Assembly: GCA_013151965.1 (NCBI GenBank)
Contig: JAADHF010000126.1
Coordinates: 1 to 64,000, forward strand
From: Spirochaetota bacterium
GTDB taxonomy: Bacteria > Spirochaetota > Spirochaetia > SZUA-6
Length of the DNA stretch: 64,000 bases
Direction of reading: 5' to 3'
The position numbers and the translations under genes were made by a program. Below the pieces are notes generated by a model. The model made no database searches and had not been told where the DNA came from. It saw nothing but the letters and a program-made list of their open reading frames with translations. Positions 18,658 to 28,245 of this stretch are shown here, in pieces (within the stretch, counting starts at the first letter, position 1; the number at the start of each line of letters is the position of its first letter).

Positions 18658-18738
18658 GTTATAAAAATACCTCTTATGAATTAACGATAGTAAGCCCTGT
18701 AATATTAGCTTAACCGTATCGTATTAATCAACATCATC

Positions 18739-18768
18739 TTGACCTGTGTATATTTTGAATGATAAACT
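18739..18768 (+). promoter_or_regulatory. Possible promoter for smc
   Basis: TTGACC (18739-18744), 18 bases, then TAAACT (18763-18768), about 30 bases before the GTG start. The -10 match is only 4 of 6. Confidence 0.4.
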
Positions 18769-18798
18769 TCATATGGTAAGTTAAGGCTGGGAGCGGGA

Positions 18799-21588
18799 GT
18801 GTTTTTAAAAAGCATAGAACTTTTCGGATTTAAATCGTTTGCGGAGAGGACAAAAATAGAATTCTCATCGGGTATAGCTGCGCTTTTGGGGCCGAATGGC
18901 TGCGGTAAAAGCAATATCGTGGATGCCATAAAATGGGTACTCGGAGAACAGGCCACAAGAAGTTTACGGGCCGACAAAATGGAAGATATCATTTTTAACG
19001 GAACCGAATCCCGTAAGGCGCTTAATGTGGCGGAAGTTTCACTTATTATTTCAAATAATAACGAGCTTTTGCCGATAGGAACGCCGGAATTATCTATAAA
19101 GAGGAGATTATTCAGGTCGGGCGAGAGTCAGTATTTTATTAATGAGAGCCCTGTTAAGCTAAAAGAACTAAAAGAACTATTTTTTGATACCGGAATAGGG
19201 AAAAGCACATACTCGATAATGGAGCAGGGGAGAATAGATCAAATTCTTTCCGTAAAGCCGGAAGACAGAAGATTTATTTTTGAGGAAGCTTCGGGAATAA
19301 CTAAATACAGAATTCGCGGGGAAGAGGCGGAGAAGAAACTTACCGCTACGGAAGAGAATATGAGGAATCTTCAGGCTGTAATCGGAGAAGTGCGTAAGAG
19401 TTATGAAAATTTAAAGAAACAGGCGGAAAAAACCGGAAGATACCGTGAATTACAGGAAAAGTTGTTTCTTCTCGAAACAAAATATGATCTGCTTAAACTG
19501 AGGGATCTCAACGAAAAAAATGAAATATTACGTGAGAGAGAGGAAAGAGTTCAGAAAAAACAGGATGTACTAAAAGCGAAAATCGATAGAATAAACGCAT
19601 CGATGGAAAACAGCATAGAAGACGTTAATAAAATGGAATCCCGGCTGGTGGATATTCAGAAGATGCTCTATAAAGTGGACCTGGAAAAGAGCAGCTCTAA
19701 CAATCAAATTAAAGTATTACGTGACAGGATCGAAGAACAGAATCTTAAAAAGTCCAATCTTATCTCACGGAATAAATTCATAGAAGAAAAAATTAAACGT
19801 ATTAAAACTCAGTGTGATGATATAACTTTAAGGTGTACAAAGCTCAATAAGAGTAAATCGGAAATAGATTTGAATATTGAGAATTTTACTGCAGGTATAA
19901 ATAATTATGAGCTGAAGATCGAGGAAAATGAAAATAGTATTAATAAATATGAAGATGAAAATCATGAACTCGAGTTGTTATTGGAGGAAATGAGGGAAGA
20001 CTTAAGGAGTATAACGGATGCAATTGTTTCGCAGCTGGACAAGAAACTGAATGAAACCGAATACTCCTCGGAAAAAAAGTTAAAATTGGAACAGAATATC
20101 GAAACCTATATTAAACAGATAAAAGTACAGCTGCAGAAGAAAAAGGATTATTTAAAAGAGACATTATACTCCGTTAACAGTAACAGCATCGAATCGATTT
20201 TAAAATTGATGGTGGAAAGTTATGACAAATTGGATGCTCTTTTACTTCTTTTTAAAGAATACAAGAAGTACAATTTATCATTCCTGGATGATTTTCTTTC
20301 CACGAACGGAATAATTACCAGGAAACGAACTGTTGATAATAAAGTAAAGGATGCTGTTAATAAGCTTACGGAAAACAGAAGTAAAATAACAGGTATGAAG
20401 AAGGATAATTCTTTATCCATGCAGAAGTTAAAAGAATACAGGAACACCCTCGGCGACTTAAAAATAAACAGGGCAAGAGTAGTTTCGGAAGAAAAAGCTT
20501 ATCGGAAAGAATTTATGCGGCTGGAAGAAGAGGCATCCGAATATGCTGCAATGTTCGATGAGAATAAAAGCGAAATTAACGATATAGAACATAAAATAAA
20601 ATCATTTATAAAACAGATAGAATTACTGACCGATAAACAGGAGAATTATAAGAAAAAAGAGGAGGAATACCGGAAAGAGCTTAATGATGTAAAAACGAAG
20701 ATCAAAAAAAGTTCGGAAAAATTAACTTTTAACGAAAAAGATTTAAAGAGGAATATGGGGGACTTAAACCGGATACAGCTGCAGATAGAAAAAGTTAAGC
20801 TCGATTATGCCAGACTGCAGACAGAAATAAAAAATGTTTATGAAAATTATATGGAGAAACACTCAAGAGATCTTTCCGAATCCGAACATGAGATGTTTTC
20901 CGTCAGAGAATCATTTCAGACGCTCAAAGCCGAAATCGGCAGAATAAAAAAAGATATTTCGGTTTTAGGACAGGTTAACCTGATGGCTTTGGAAGAGTAT
21001 AGTGAGGTTAAGGAACGGTACGATTTTTTAAGTACCCAGATAGAAGACCTTTCAAAGGCAAAAGAAGATCTGGACAGAATAACGGATGAAATAAAAAAGG
21101 AATCAACCGAACTTTTTATGAACACCTATGAGAGCATTAAAAGGAATTTCCATTTAATGTTTCGAAGGCTTTTCGGAGGAGGAAGGGCGGAACTCGCGTT
21201 AAGCAATCCTGAAAAACCTCTGGAATCGGGAATAGAAATACTTGCACAGCCGCCGGGTAAAAAATTAGAAAGCATGGCGCTGTTGTCCGGCGGTGAGCGT
21301 TCTTTGGCCGCAATTGCCCTTATGTTTGCAACATATATGGTTAAACCCTCCCCTTTCTGTATTTTGGACGAAATCGATGCTGCTATGGATGAAGGAAATG
21401 TGGGACAGTTTATAAGTCTTTTGCAGGAATTTTCTAATCAGACTCAATTTATAGTTATTACTCACAACAAACGGACTGTAGCAGGTGCGGGAATCTTATA
21501 TGGTATTACTATGGAAGAATCCGGTATATCTAAAATGATAACCATAAAAGTAAAAAACAGGGGAAACAGCCTGACATATGCTAAATAA
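18799..21588 (+). CDS. smc: Chromosome-partition SMC-family ATPase, short and without a recognisable hinge
   Basis: GTG start after GGGAGCGGGAG. The N-terminal head has FGFKSFAERT, Walker A LGPNGCGKSN and the Q-loop region. The C-terminal head has signature LLSGGERSLAAIALMFA (near 829), Walker B FCILDEIDAAMDEGNV and a THNKRT switch. Between them lie two long charged coiled coils. The total of 929 residues is well below the usual 1150-1200, and the centre (about 430-520) shows no canonical globular hinge with its conserved glycines; only about 60-70 non-coil residues are seen there. SMC organises and separates chromosomes; dimerisation here must use another mode or a degenerate hinge. Synteny with PUR and rnhB supports orthology with Borrelia P115. 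Confidence 0.92.
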   Translation: MFLKSIELFGFKSFAERTKIEFSSGIAALLGPNGCGKSNIVDAIKWVLGEQATRSLRADKMEDIIFNGTESRKALNVAEVSLIISNNNELLPIGTPELSIKRRLFRSGESQYFINESPVKLKELKELFFDTGIGKSTYSIMEQGRIDQILSVKPEDRRFIFEEASGITKYRIRGEEAEKKLTATEENMRNLQAVIGEVRKSYENLKKQAEKTGRYRELQEKLFLLETKYDLLKLRDLNEKNEILREREERVQKKQDVLKAKIDRINASMENSIEDVNKMESRLVDIQKMLYKVDLEKSSSNNQIKVLRDRIEEQNLKKSNLISRNKFIEEKIKRIKTQCDDITLRCTKLNKSKSEIDLNIENFTAGINNYELKIEENENSINKYEDENHELELLLEEMREDLRSITDAIVSQLDKKLNETEYSSEKKLKLEQNIETYIKQIKVQLQKKKDYLKETLYSVNSNSIESILKLMVESYDKLDALLLLFKEYKKYNLSFLDDFLSTNGIITRKRTVDNKVKDAVNKLTENRSKITGMKKDNSLSMQKLKEYRNTLGDLKINRARVVSEEKAYRKEFMRLEEEASEYAAMFDENKSEINDIEHKIKSFIKQIELLTDKQENYKKKEEEYRKELNDVKTKIKKSSEKLTFNEKDLKRNMGDLNRIQLQIEKVKLDYARLQTEIKNVYENYMEKHSRDLSESEHEMFSVRESFQTLKAEIGRIKKDISVLGQVNLMALEEYSEVKERYDFLSTQIEDLSKAKEDLDRITDEIKKESTELFMNTYESIKRNFHLMFRRLFGGGRAELALSNPEKPLESGIEILAQPPGKKLESMALLSGGERSLAAIALMFATYMVKPSPFCILDEIDAAMDEGNVGQFISLLQEFSNQTQFIVITHNKRTVAGAGILYGITMEESGISKMITIKVKNRGNSLTYAK

Positions 21589-21919
21589 AAAAATTATTTT
21601 GCAGATTTCATCTCTTGTTCTGCTTATTGTCTTTAGTGTGGTTATAACGATTTTGTATCTGAACGGAAAAGCCGGGGGAGAAAATGTGTCCGTTAAAAGT
21701 ACTGAAAACGAAGTGTCAGGCAAAGCTGTGGATCTTTCCGAATTTATTCAAAACGGGTATTTCAAGGATACCGGGCAGCTAAAACCGGTTTTTTTACGCG
21801 CCAGACATAAAAAATGGTCAGAAGCAGAGGTTAAAAAATACTGGATAGATCCGGATAAAATAATCGGAAACATATTGAAAAAGGAAAATGAACAGAGGAT
21901 ACGCAAATTGCTTCAATAA
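21578..21919 (+). CDS. Small single-pass membrane protein, unknown
   Basis: This 113-residue protein starts 11 bases inside smc. It has one N-terminal membrane segment (KIILQISSLVLLIVFSVVITILYL), then a charged periplasmic or cytoplasmic tail with DLSEFIQNGYF and KYWIDPDKIIGNILKKENEQRIRKLL. I do not recognise the family. The overlap with smc implies coupled translation. It could be a non-cleaved signal-anchor protein. Confidence 0.65.
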   Translation: MLNKKIILQISSLVLLIVFSVVITILYLNGKAGGENVSVKSTENEVSGKAVDLSEFIQNGYFKDTGQLKPVFLRARHKKWSEAEVKKYWIDPDKIIGNILKKENEQRIRKLLQ

Positions 21920-21953
21920 TTATTGTTAGTATGCGTATGGGAGGGAGTGTATA

Positions 21954-23381
21954 TTGAAGTGGACAATATTACTTTTCTGTTTATTGTTTTTTTCCTGTGC
22001 GACACGTCCGCAGAACAGGTACTCCGTATACAGTGCGAAAGGTACAGAAAAGAATAGGAATAAGAATACGGTTATGGCCGGTATTCCTTCCGAAAGGATA
22101 ATGAAACAAAAAAAACAGTTGAAAATATCAGTAACAGCGGAACCGGGAGCCGAACATCCGGTTGTTTCATGGTTTTTATATCCCTGGTCCCATAAAGGAA
22201 AAGAACCGGTCTCCGGAGAAAAGTTTTATATTTCAAAAATCAGACTGCCCCTGCCTGATCCCATCGGTTATAATCTGTATTCTGAAATAAACAGGACTCA
22301 GGCATCTGCTAAAAGAATTATTTTAATCGAGCCGGCAGTAATACACCGCCGGCTGAAAACAAAAATTAAAGCAAAGAGAATTGTACAGGCTCCGAAGAAA
22401 GAAACAAAAACTGATAAAATAGTTATATTCAGACATATTGTATCACGGCCGAAGGATTCCATTATTATAAGTTTTACCGGCCGTGGATGGTTGTACAAAG
22501 GTTTGGTAAATAATAAAAATAGTAAAAATAATAAATCCGGCATAAAGGCTATTCAGTACGGCGGCAAAGAGTATAATAATGAAAAAACAACATTTAATTT
22601 TAAAGCTTCTGCCTTAGGCAATTATGATATCGAGTTCATAAAACAGGACAACAGTTCGGGGAAAAACGAAAGCAGGATTGTGCAGCTCAAGGTTGTTCCC
22701 GAAGCTGATTTTGATAAATATCTGGCGGAAGCTAAGAATACGGACCGGATTAAAAGGAGTAAATTAGATCCCGATATTAGTGCAGCGGATAATCTTTACA
22801 AAATGGGCAGCTACAGGGCTGCTTTGAATGAATATTTAAAAGTGTATGACAGTAATAATTCATATCTTAATCAGAAAATCGCAGATATTTATTTTAATGA
22901 AAAGGAGTATGATGCTGCTCTTAAATATTGGGAACACAATTTAGATAAAAAGAATATTTATTACAGTGAAGCTCTTGCAGGCACCATGATGAGTGCGGCT
23001 GCAGTTGACGACATAGCTAGAATCTTTGAGTACCTTGAATCTTTCGAGAAATTGCCGGAGAACAATGCAGAAACTGATAATCAAATTAAAAAAGAAGAGG
23101 CGGTATTTTTTACTGCCGGAGAACTGTATAAACACGGAAGAATAAAATTTGCCCTTAAGCTCTTTGATAATTATATTAGAAACTATCCGGCAGGAGAACA
23201 GCTCGATGCGGTATATTTTTATCTCGGAAAGATTTATGAAGAGGCTGCGGATGTCAGGAATTTAAAAAAAAGCCTTTATTACTATGGAAAGGTGTATAAT
23301 AATTATTCGGGAAGCAGTTATTATCTGGCTGCGGGGAAAAGGATTCGATACATAAAGCGACATTTTTTCGATATTCGGTAA
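21954..23381 (+). CDS. TPR lipoprotein
   Basis: This 475-residue protein starts at TTG after GGGAGGG. The short signal MKWTILLFCLLFFSC ends in a lipobox-like FFSC. Residues to about 270 are low-complexity and basic, including a beta-rich segment (SIIISFTGRGWLYKG). The rest is TPR-like: YKMGSYRAALNEYLKVY, KEYDAALKYW, AGELYKHGRIKFALKLF and YYYGKVYNNYSGSSYYLAA. The C-terminal part resembles BamD/YbgF-type periplasmic TPR proteins, which assist envelope assembly. Exact function unknown. Confidence 0.75.
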   Translation: MKWTILLFCLLFFSCATRPQNRYSVYSAKGTEKNRNKNTVMAGIPSERIMKQKKQLKISVTAEPGAEHPVVSWFLYPWSHKGKEPVSGEKFYISKIRLPLPDPIGYNLYSEINRTQASAKRIILIEPAVIHRRLKTKIKAKRIVQAPKKETKTDKIVIFRHIVSRPKDSIIISFTGRGWLYKGLVNNKNSKNNKSGIKAIQYGGKEYNNEKTTFNFKASALGNYDIEFIKQDNSSGKNESRIVQLKVVPEADFDKYLAEAKNTDRIKRSKLDPDISAADNLYKMGSYRAALNEYLKVYDSNNSYLNQKIADIYFNEKEYDAALKYWEHNLDKKNIYYSEALAGTMMSAAAVDDIARIFEYLESFEKLPENNAETDNQIKKEEAVFFTAGELYKHGRIKFALKLFDNYIRNYPAGEQLDAVYFYLGKIYEEAADVRNLKKSLYYYGKVYNNYSGSSYYLAAGKRIRYIKRHFFDIR

Positions 23382-23389
23382 TTGTAAGA

Positions 23390-23418
23390 TTGACAAGTGG
23401 GTAATTTATAGATATACA
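23390..23418 (+). promoter_or_regulatory. Sigma70 promoter for the ffh-trmD operon
   Basis: A perfect TTGACA (23390-23395), 17 bases, then TATACA (23413-23418). Transcription would start about 25 bases before the ffh ATG. This is the only good promoter seen before the long translation operon. Confidence 0.65.
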
Positions 23419-23450
23419 TCTATACAACAATTTCAAGAGAATCAGTTAGC

Positions 23451-24782
23451 ATGTTAGACAGATTTAGTAAAAAGATATCAGAACTCGTTAAGCAGATATC
23501 GGGAAAGTCTCATATTTCCGATAAGAATATCAGAGATGCTATTAATGAGATCAAAATTGCACTGCTCGAAGCTGATGTTAACATTCGTGTCGTAAGAAGA
23601 TTTGTTAACAGAACCGCAGAAGAAGCACTGGGTGAGAAGATTTTAAAATCCGTATCTCCCGGGCAGCAGTTTATAAAGATACTCAATGATAAGCTGGTAC
23701 AGCTTTTGGGAGATACTCAACAGGGTTTGGTACTTAAGGGTACCGATACCGTCACCCCGCTATTAATGGTGGGTCTGCAGGGTTCGGGCAAAACTACTAC
23801 GGCCGTTAAAATCGGTGATTATCTAAAGAGAAAGGGGCGGAATGTACTGCTTGTGGCGGCAGACCTTGTACGTCCCGCTGCAGTGGAACAATTAACTGTT
23901 CTCGGAAATCAGGCCGGAATAGAGGTGTATAAAGAGGATAGTAGTAAACCGCAAAAGGTCGTAAAAAATGCTCTTAAATATGCAAAAAAGAATCAGTTTG
24001 ATACCATTATAGTTGATACTTCGGGAAGGCTGCATATCGATGAGAATATGATGGCGGAACTGTCCGATATCAAAAAGGTTCTGGATCCGGATGAAATACT
24101 TCTGGTTGCCGATGCAATGACCGGCCAGACTGCAGTCGATATAGCAAAATCTTTTAATGAACGGTTATCACTAAGCGGGATAGTCTTAAGTAAATTTGAT
24201 TCCGACACGCGCGGAGGCGCTGCACTGTCGATAAAAAGTATTACCGGTAAACCCATTAAGTTTATCGGCACCGGAGAAAAAATAGAAGACCTCGAATTGT
24301 TCTATCCTGACAGGATGGCTTCCAGAATTCTCGGCATGGGTGATGTTGTAACGCTTGTGGAAAAGGCACAGGAAACCATACAATTGGAAGAAGCGGAGGA
24401 ACTTCAGAGGAAAATAGAAACTAAAACTTTTACATTACAGGATTATCTGGATCAGTTTAAGAGATTAAAAAAGATGGGAAGTCTTCAGTCTATTGCGGAA
24501 ATGATACCGGGAATGAATATGACAGTTAATGAAAATGCTATAGATGAAACCGAAATAAAAAGAGAAGAGGCCATTATTCTGTCCATGACAAAAGTTGAGA
24601 GAAATAACTATAGAATAATAAGCCCCAGAAGAAGAAAGAGGATTGCACGGGGGAGCGGCACTTCCGTATTCGAGGTTAACAGGCTCTTAAAAAAATATGA
24701 TAAGTTAAAAACAATGATGAAGAAAATGGCAAAAAATAAAAAATACCAATCGAAAATGTTGGCTCAGTTTGGGAAAAATTAG
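23451..24782 (+). CDS. ffh: Signal recognition particle protein Ffh
   Basis: This 443-residue SRP54 GTPase binds signal sequences emerging from the ribosome and, with SRP RNA and FtsY, delivers them to the membrane. It has an N domain (1-90), then G-domain motifs GLQGSGKTTTAVK, ADLVRPAAVEQL, DTSGRLHID and TGEKIEDLELF. The C-terminal M domain has IPGMNM and the RNA-binding SPRRRKRIARGSGTS. The ribosome site is weak. It heads an operon with rpsP, khpA, rimM, trmD and rplS, a widely conserved arrangement. Confidence 0.97.
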   Translation: MLDRFSKKISELVKQISGKSHISDKNIRDAINEIKIALLEADVNIRVVRRFVNRTAEEALGEKILKSVSPGQQFIKILNDKLVQLLGDTQQGLVLKGTDTVTPLLMVGLQGSGKTTTAVKIGDYLKRKGRNVLLVAADLVRPAAVEQLTVLGNQAGIEVYKEDSSKPQKVVKNALKYAKKNQFDTIIVDTSGRLHIDENMMAELSDIKKVLDPDEILLVADAMTGQTAVDIAKSFNERLSLSGIVLSKFDSDTRGGAALSIKSITGKPIKFIGTGEKIEDLELFYPDRMASRILGMGDVVTLVEKAQETIQLEEAEELQRKIETKTFTLQDYLDQFKRLKKMGSLQSIAEMIPGMNMTVNENAIDETEIKREEAIILSMTKVERNNYRIISPRRRKRIARGSGTSVFEVNRLLKKYDKLKTMMKKMAKNKKYQSKMLAQFGKN

Positions 24783-24816
24783 AGCTGATGAAATGACCGA
24801 CTGAAGGAGGATATCA

Positions 24817-25068
24817 GTGAGTGTAAGAATAAGATTAAAGAGGTTTGGAACCAAGAAACGTCCCTATTACAGAATTGTGGTAATGGATTCAAGAAAGCCA
24901 AGAGACGGCAGGACAATCGAAGAGGTTGGTTTTTACCATCCGATAGAACTGGAGGAAAAACAGGTAAAAATAAAAGAGGATCGTATTCGGGATTGGCTTA
25001 ACAAAGGGGCCCAACCGAGTGATACTGTGCGAAGGTTGCTCAATAAATTAAATTTTCGTATTAAATAG
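24817..25068 (+). CDS. rpsP: Ribosomal protein S16
   Basis: This 83-residue protein begins at GTG after a strong AAGGAGG. The family start [21 protein letters not shown] and the later [13 protein letters not shown] are diagnostic. S16 is an early 30S assembly protein. It is co-transcribed between ffh and khpA, the usual bacterial order. Confidence 0.97.
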   Translation: MSVRIRLKRFGTKKRPYYRIVVMDSRKPRDGRTIEEVGFYHPIELEEKQVKIKEDRIRDWLNKGAQPSDTVRRLLNKLNFRIK

Positions 25069-25088
25069 GTAAAATAGAGGAGTAAGCA

Positions 25089-25322
25089 GTGGAAAAGGAA
25101 CTGGTAGAGTATATTGCTAAGTCTCTTGTTGATGAACCGGGCGGAGTAAAAGTTAATATGATAGAAGGGGAGAAATCCACGATTCTCGAGCTCAAAGTAT
25201 CAGAGGGTGATATAGGTAAAGTAATTGGCAAGCACGGCAGGATAGCAAAAGCCATAAGAACCATACTCAGTGCAGCAGCCACAAAAACAGGAAAGAGGGT
25301 CGTTCTGGAAATACTTGATTGA
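25089..25322 (+). CDS. khpA: KH-domain RNA-binding protein KhpA
   Basis: This 77-residue protein starts at GTG. It is a single type II KH domain with the RNA-binding GxxG loop in [17 protein letters not shown]. KhpA binds RNA, often with KhpB/Jag, and affects cell-wall growth and translation in Gram-positives. Its place between rpsP and rimM is the standard one. Its TGA stop shares one base with the ATG of rimM. Confidence 0.93.
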   Translation: MEKELVEYIAKSLVDEPGGVKVNMIEGEKSTILELKVSEGDIGKVIGKHGRIAKAIRTILSAAATKTGKRVVLEILD

Positions 25323-25825
25323 TGGACAAGCTTGCCATAGCAATTATTAAGCGCAGTCATGGTGTAAAAGGTTATCTGCGTATTAAAAGTTTGTCAGGCG
25401 AAACAGACCATTTCGTTTCTCTTAAGAGGGTATTCATAAAAGAAAGAGACGCAGAAAAAGTATTTACAGTGGAGGATATCCGGGCTGTTTCGCCCGATGG
25501 TCTTCTTATAAAGTTAAAAGGTATAGATTCTCCGGAGACGTCAAAGTCTTTTGTCGGGAAAGAGATTCTTGTGGAGAGAAAATATGCTTCACAGTTAAAA
25601 AAAGGTGAATACTATATATCAGATCTTTGTCAGTGTGATGTTTATAAGGGCAATGAAGTTATCGGGCATGTAAAATCCGTTATTAATGCAGGGAATGCCG
25701 ATTTACTCGAAGTCTTAAGTAAAAACGGGGAGGTATTAATGATACCGTTTATAAACCGTTTTGTGGATAATGTAGATATCGGGAATGGTAAAATATACCT
25801 GATGCAGGATTATGAAGCGCCGTGA
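25322..25825 (+). CDS. rimM: Ribosome maturation factor RimM
   Basis: I place the start at the ATG overlapping the khpA stop (TGATG); the ORF track adds an in-frame TTG one codon earlier. The 167 residues include the N-terminal strand LAIAIIKRSHGVKGYLRIKSL and the C-terminal PRC-barrel part NADLLEVLSKNGEVLMIPF. RimM binds S19 and helps mature the 30S head. Four bases overlap trmD (GTGA). Confidence 0.95.
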   Translation: MDKLAIAIIKRSHGVKGYLRIKSLSGETDHFVSLKRVFIKERDAEKVFTVEDIRAVSPDGLLIKLKGIDSPETSKSFVGKEILVERKYASQLKKGEYYISDLCQCDVYKGNEVIGHVKSVINAGNADLLEVLSKNGEVLMIPFINRFVDNVDIGNGKIYLMQDYEAP

Positions 25826-26583
25826 TTTTTAATATTATAACCCTGTTTCCCGAATTTTTTAAAGGCTTTATCGAAAACACGATTATTTCCCGTGCTGTCA
25901 GGAAAGGTATTGTCGGGATTAACCTTATAAACTGCAGGGATTTTACGGAAGACAGGTATAAAAGCTGTGACGATTATACTTACGGCGGGGGTGCCGGTAT
26001 GATTTTGCGGGCGGGTCCGCTTGCCGGAGCTCTCGATTCCATACAGGTAAAGGGAAATAAAATAATATACCCCACACCTTCCGGGAGGCTCTATACCCAG
26101 GAGAGAGCAAAAGAGTATTCGAAAGAAGAGTGCATTGTTATAATTTGCGGAAGGTACGAAGGCATAGATCAGCGAATTGTTGATCTGTATAGTCCTGATG
26201 AGATTTCCATAGGAGATTATATAATCTCAGGAGGAGAGCCTGCAGCCTGTGTAATTATGGATTCGATTATAAGGTTGTTAAAAGGGGTGATAAAGGAAGA
26301 ATCCTTAAGAGAAGAGAGTTTTAATAACGGTCTTCTTGAATACCCTCAGTATACACGTCCTGAAATTTTTAAAGGTCTCCGTGTTCCGGCAGTGCTGTTA
26401 TCGGGGCATCATGAAAATATTAGAAAATGGCGTTTGAAAAAAAGTATAGAAAAAACTATAATGATGAGGCCTGACCTTTTAGATCAAGTAATCGATGATT
26501 CGGAAGTTTCATCAGAGATAAAAGAAATTGTAAACAACATTATTGAAGAAGGAGAAGAAAATGGATTTAATAAAAGCAATTGA
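25822..26583 (+). CDS. trmD: tRNA (guanine37-N1)-methyltransferase
   Basis: This 253-residue enzyme starts at a GTG that overlaps the rimM stop by four bases. It uses SAM to methylate G37 of tRNAs reading CNN codons and so prevents frameshifting. Signatures are [28 protein letters not shown], the trefoil-knot SAM site [14 protein letters not shown], and [14 protein letters not shown]. The catalytic-side motif [13 protein letters not shown] is intact. Its end overlaps rplS by 23 bases. Confidence 0.97.
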   Translation: MIFNIITLFPEFFKGFIENTIISRAVRKGIVGINLINCRDFTEDRYKSCDDYTYGGGAGMILRAGPLAGALDSIQVKGNKIIYPTPSGRLYTQERAKEYSKEECIVIICGRYEGIDQRIVDLYSPDEISIGDYIISGGEPAACVIMDSIIRLLKGVIKEESLREESFNNGLLEYPQYTRPEIFKGLRVPAVLLSGHHENIRKWRLKKSIEKTIMMRPDLLDQVIDDSEVSSEIKEIVNNIIEEGEENGFNKSN

Positions 26584-26956
26584 AGCGGAACAGTTAAAAG
26601 ATACCGAGATTAATTTTAAGGCGGGTGATACCGTACGTGTTCATTTTAAAATTGTCGAAGGAAAAACCGAAAGAATACAGGTTTTCGAAGGTCTGTGTAT
26701 TGCCATAAAAAGAGACGGCATAAAGAAAACCTTTACCGTACGAAAAATATCATACGGTGTCGGTGTGGAACGTGTTTTTCCTTTTAACTCACCAAGAATT
26801 CAGAAAATAGAACCGGTTAGACTGGGCAGGGTCAGGAGAGCGAAGTTATACTATATACGGGACAGAATAGGTAAAGCTGCAAAAGTGCCCGAGCTTATAA
26901 GGAAAAAAAAGAATGCGGCAAAGCCCGTTAATGAAAAGAAAAAAGAAAAAGCCTGA
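26561..26956 (+). CDS. rplS: Ribosomal protein L19
   Basis: I start at the ATG at 26561 because a GGAGAAG site lies just upstream and the family begins [12 protein letters not shown]; the ORF-track start six codons earlier is unlikely. The 131 residues include [26 protein letters not shown] as two parts and [16 protein letters not shown]19 sits at the subunit interface. The lysine-rich C-terminal tail is longer than usual. Confidence 0.96.
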   Translation: MDLIKAIEAEQLKDTEINFKAGDTVRVHFKIVEGKTERIQVFEGLCIAIKRDGIKKTFTVRKISYGVGVERVFPFNSPRIQKIEPVRLGRVRRAKLYYIRDRIGKAAKVPELIRKKKNAAKPVNEKKKEKA

Positions 26957-26965
26957 AAAGCTTGT

Positions 26966-27982
26966 ATGTTTCCGGGTAAAGTAACTGCTGGAATTAAATT
27001 ATTATCTGCATCAGGATTCTATTTAAAACCGGGAGAAATCGTATCTCTTCGGGTTGTAAAGAAATTATTCAACAATAAATGGGCGGTAAGCATAGCCGGA
27101 AAACTGCTTACTGCATTTGCTGATATCGAGCTTAAACCCGGAACTATAATTAAAGCAAAAGTTGTAATAGAAGAAAATCATATTATTCTAAAACTCAATC
27201 AAATCGCAGAAGATGCGGCGGATATCGTTATTTCGAAATACGGGCTTGAGTCGGATGAATTAAATCATACTATTGTAATGAGTTTATTAAGAGCAGGGGT
27301 GGCAATAAAGGAAGAATATATAACTTTAATAAGAAATCTCATAAGGAATAGAAATAAAGCGGGGAAAAAATTAGCGCGTCTCCTTGCTGTAATGCTGGAT
27401 AAAGGCATTCTACTTAAATATCTGAATATGGAAGAAATTATGCCTTTAATATTCGAGAACTCCTTTGACAGCAGAAAGAAAAAAGACAGAAAGAAAAGAG
27501 AAGATCAGAGTTCGGAAAATCACGAATATTCCCTGAAAAAATATATAAAGAGAAGAATTACAGCGGTTGATAATAATAATACAAATCTGTTACAGCTTTT
27601 TAACCATTTAAACGCCGCAAATGATAACTGGATAGCAGTGCCCTTCGGCATGGAATGGGATAATACTAAAGTGTCCGGAACTATCAGGATAAATATTGAA
27701 CCTTATAAAAAAGCGGTAAAGAAAATTGTAATCCAGAGTTCAATAGACGGCATTCATTTGAGTTTTATAGCGTACAGGAAAAATCCTGGATATTTTCTTT
27801 CTGTTTTCTGTGACAATGACTCCTTTAAAGAACATATCAAATATGAACTTGGTAATTTAAAGACAAAATTACAAAACCTCGGAGTAATAATTGACGATAA
27901 TATACTATATGATGATTACTGTGATGGTTTTTCATCAATACGTAATGATCCGGTTTACAAGCCGGTAGACACACTTGGATAG
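26966..27982 (+). CDS. FliK-like (YlqG-like) protein
   Basis: This 338-residue protein has an N-terminal segment KPGEIVSLRVVKKLFNNKWAVSIAG followed by LKPGTIIKAKVVIEENHIILKL, the beta pattern of FliK/YlqG-type flagellar hook-length proteins. The C-terminal part (from about 215) resembles the hook-binding core. In Bacillus a similar ylqG-ylqH pair lies near trmD-rplS, and here the next gene is the YlqH-like FlhB tail, which strengthens the call. No ribosome site is evident, so translation may be coupled to rplS. A non-flagellar secretion role cannot be excluded. Confidence 0.6.
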   Translation: MFPGKVTAGIKLLSASGFYLKPGEIVSLRVVKKLFNNKWAVSIAGKLLTAFADIELKPGTIIKAKVVIEENHIILKLNQIAEDAADIVISKYGLESDELNHTIVMSLLRAGVAIKEEYITLIRNLIRNRNKAGKKLARLLAVMLDKGILLKYLNMEEIMPLIFENSFDSRKKKDRKKREDQSSENHEYSLKKYIKRRITAVDNNNTNLLQLFNHLNAANDNWIAVPFGMEWDNTKVSGTIRINIEPYKKAVKKIVIQSSIDGIHLSFIAYRKNPGYFLSVFCDNDSFKEHIKYELGNLKTKLQNLGVIIDDNILYDDYCDGFSSIRNDPVYKPVDTLG

Positions 27983-27987
27983 GTACA

Positions 27988-28245
27988 ATGGAAAAAGCTG
28001 TTGCTGTAAAGTATATTGAGGATCTCCCTGCCCCTTTTGTAATTGCAAAAGGGAAGGGAGAATTGGCTCAAATAATAAAAAAAATTGCCGCTGATAATAA
28101 TATTTCATTGCTAAAGGATATAAATTTAACAGAATCTCTGATAGAATTGGATGTAGGTTCTTATATACCGGAAGAATTATATGAACTTATTGCAAAGATA
28201 CTTGTTTTTGTTCTTGATTTAAGGAAAAAATATGCGACAGATTAA
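27988..28245 (+). CDS. FlhB C-terminal-like protein (YlqH type)
   Basis: This 85-residue protein aligns by eye with the cytoplasmic tail of FlhB/YscU just after the NPTH self-cleavage site: VAVKYIEDLPAPFVIAKGKGELAQIIKKIA, then IPEELYELIAKILVFVLDL. It lacks membrane segments and the NPTH motif itself. FlhB tails switch export substrates in flagellar secretion together with FliK. Stand-alone copies are widespread but little studied. It overlaps the HD-GYP gene by 14 bases. Confidence 0.85.
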   Translation: MEKAVAVKYIEDLPAPFVIAKGKGELAQIIKKIAADNNISLLKDINLTESLIELDVGSYIPEELYELIAKILVFVLDLRKKYATD

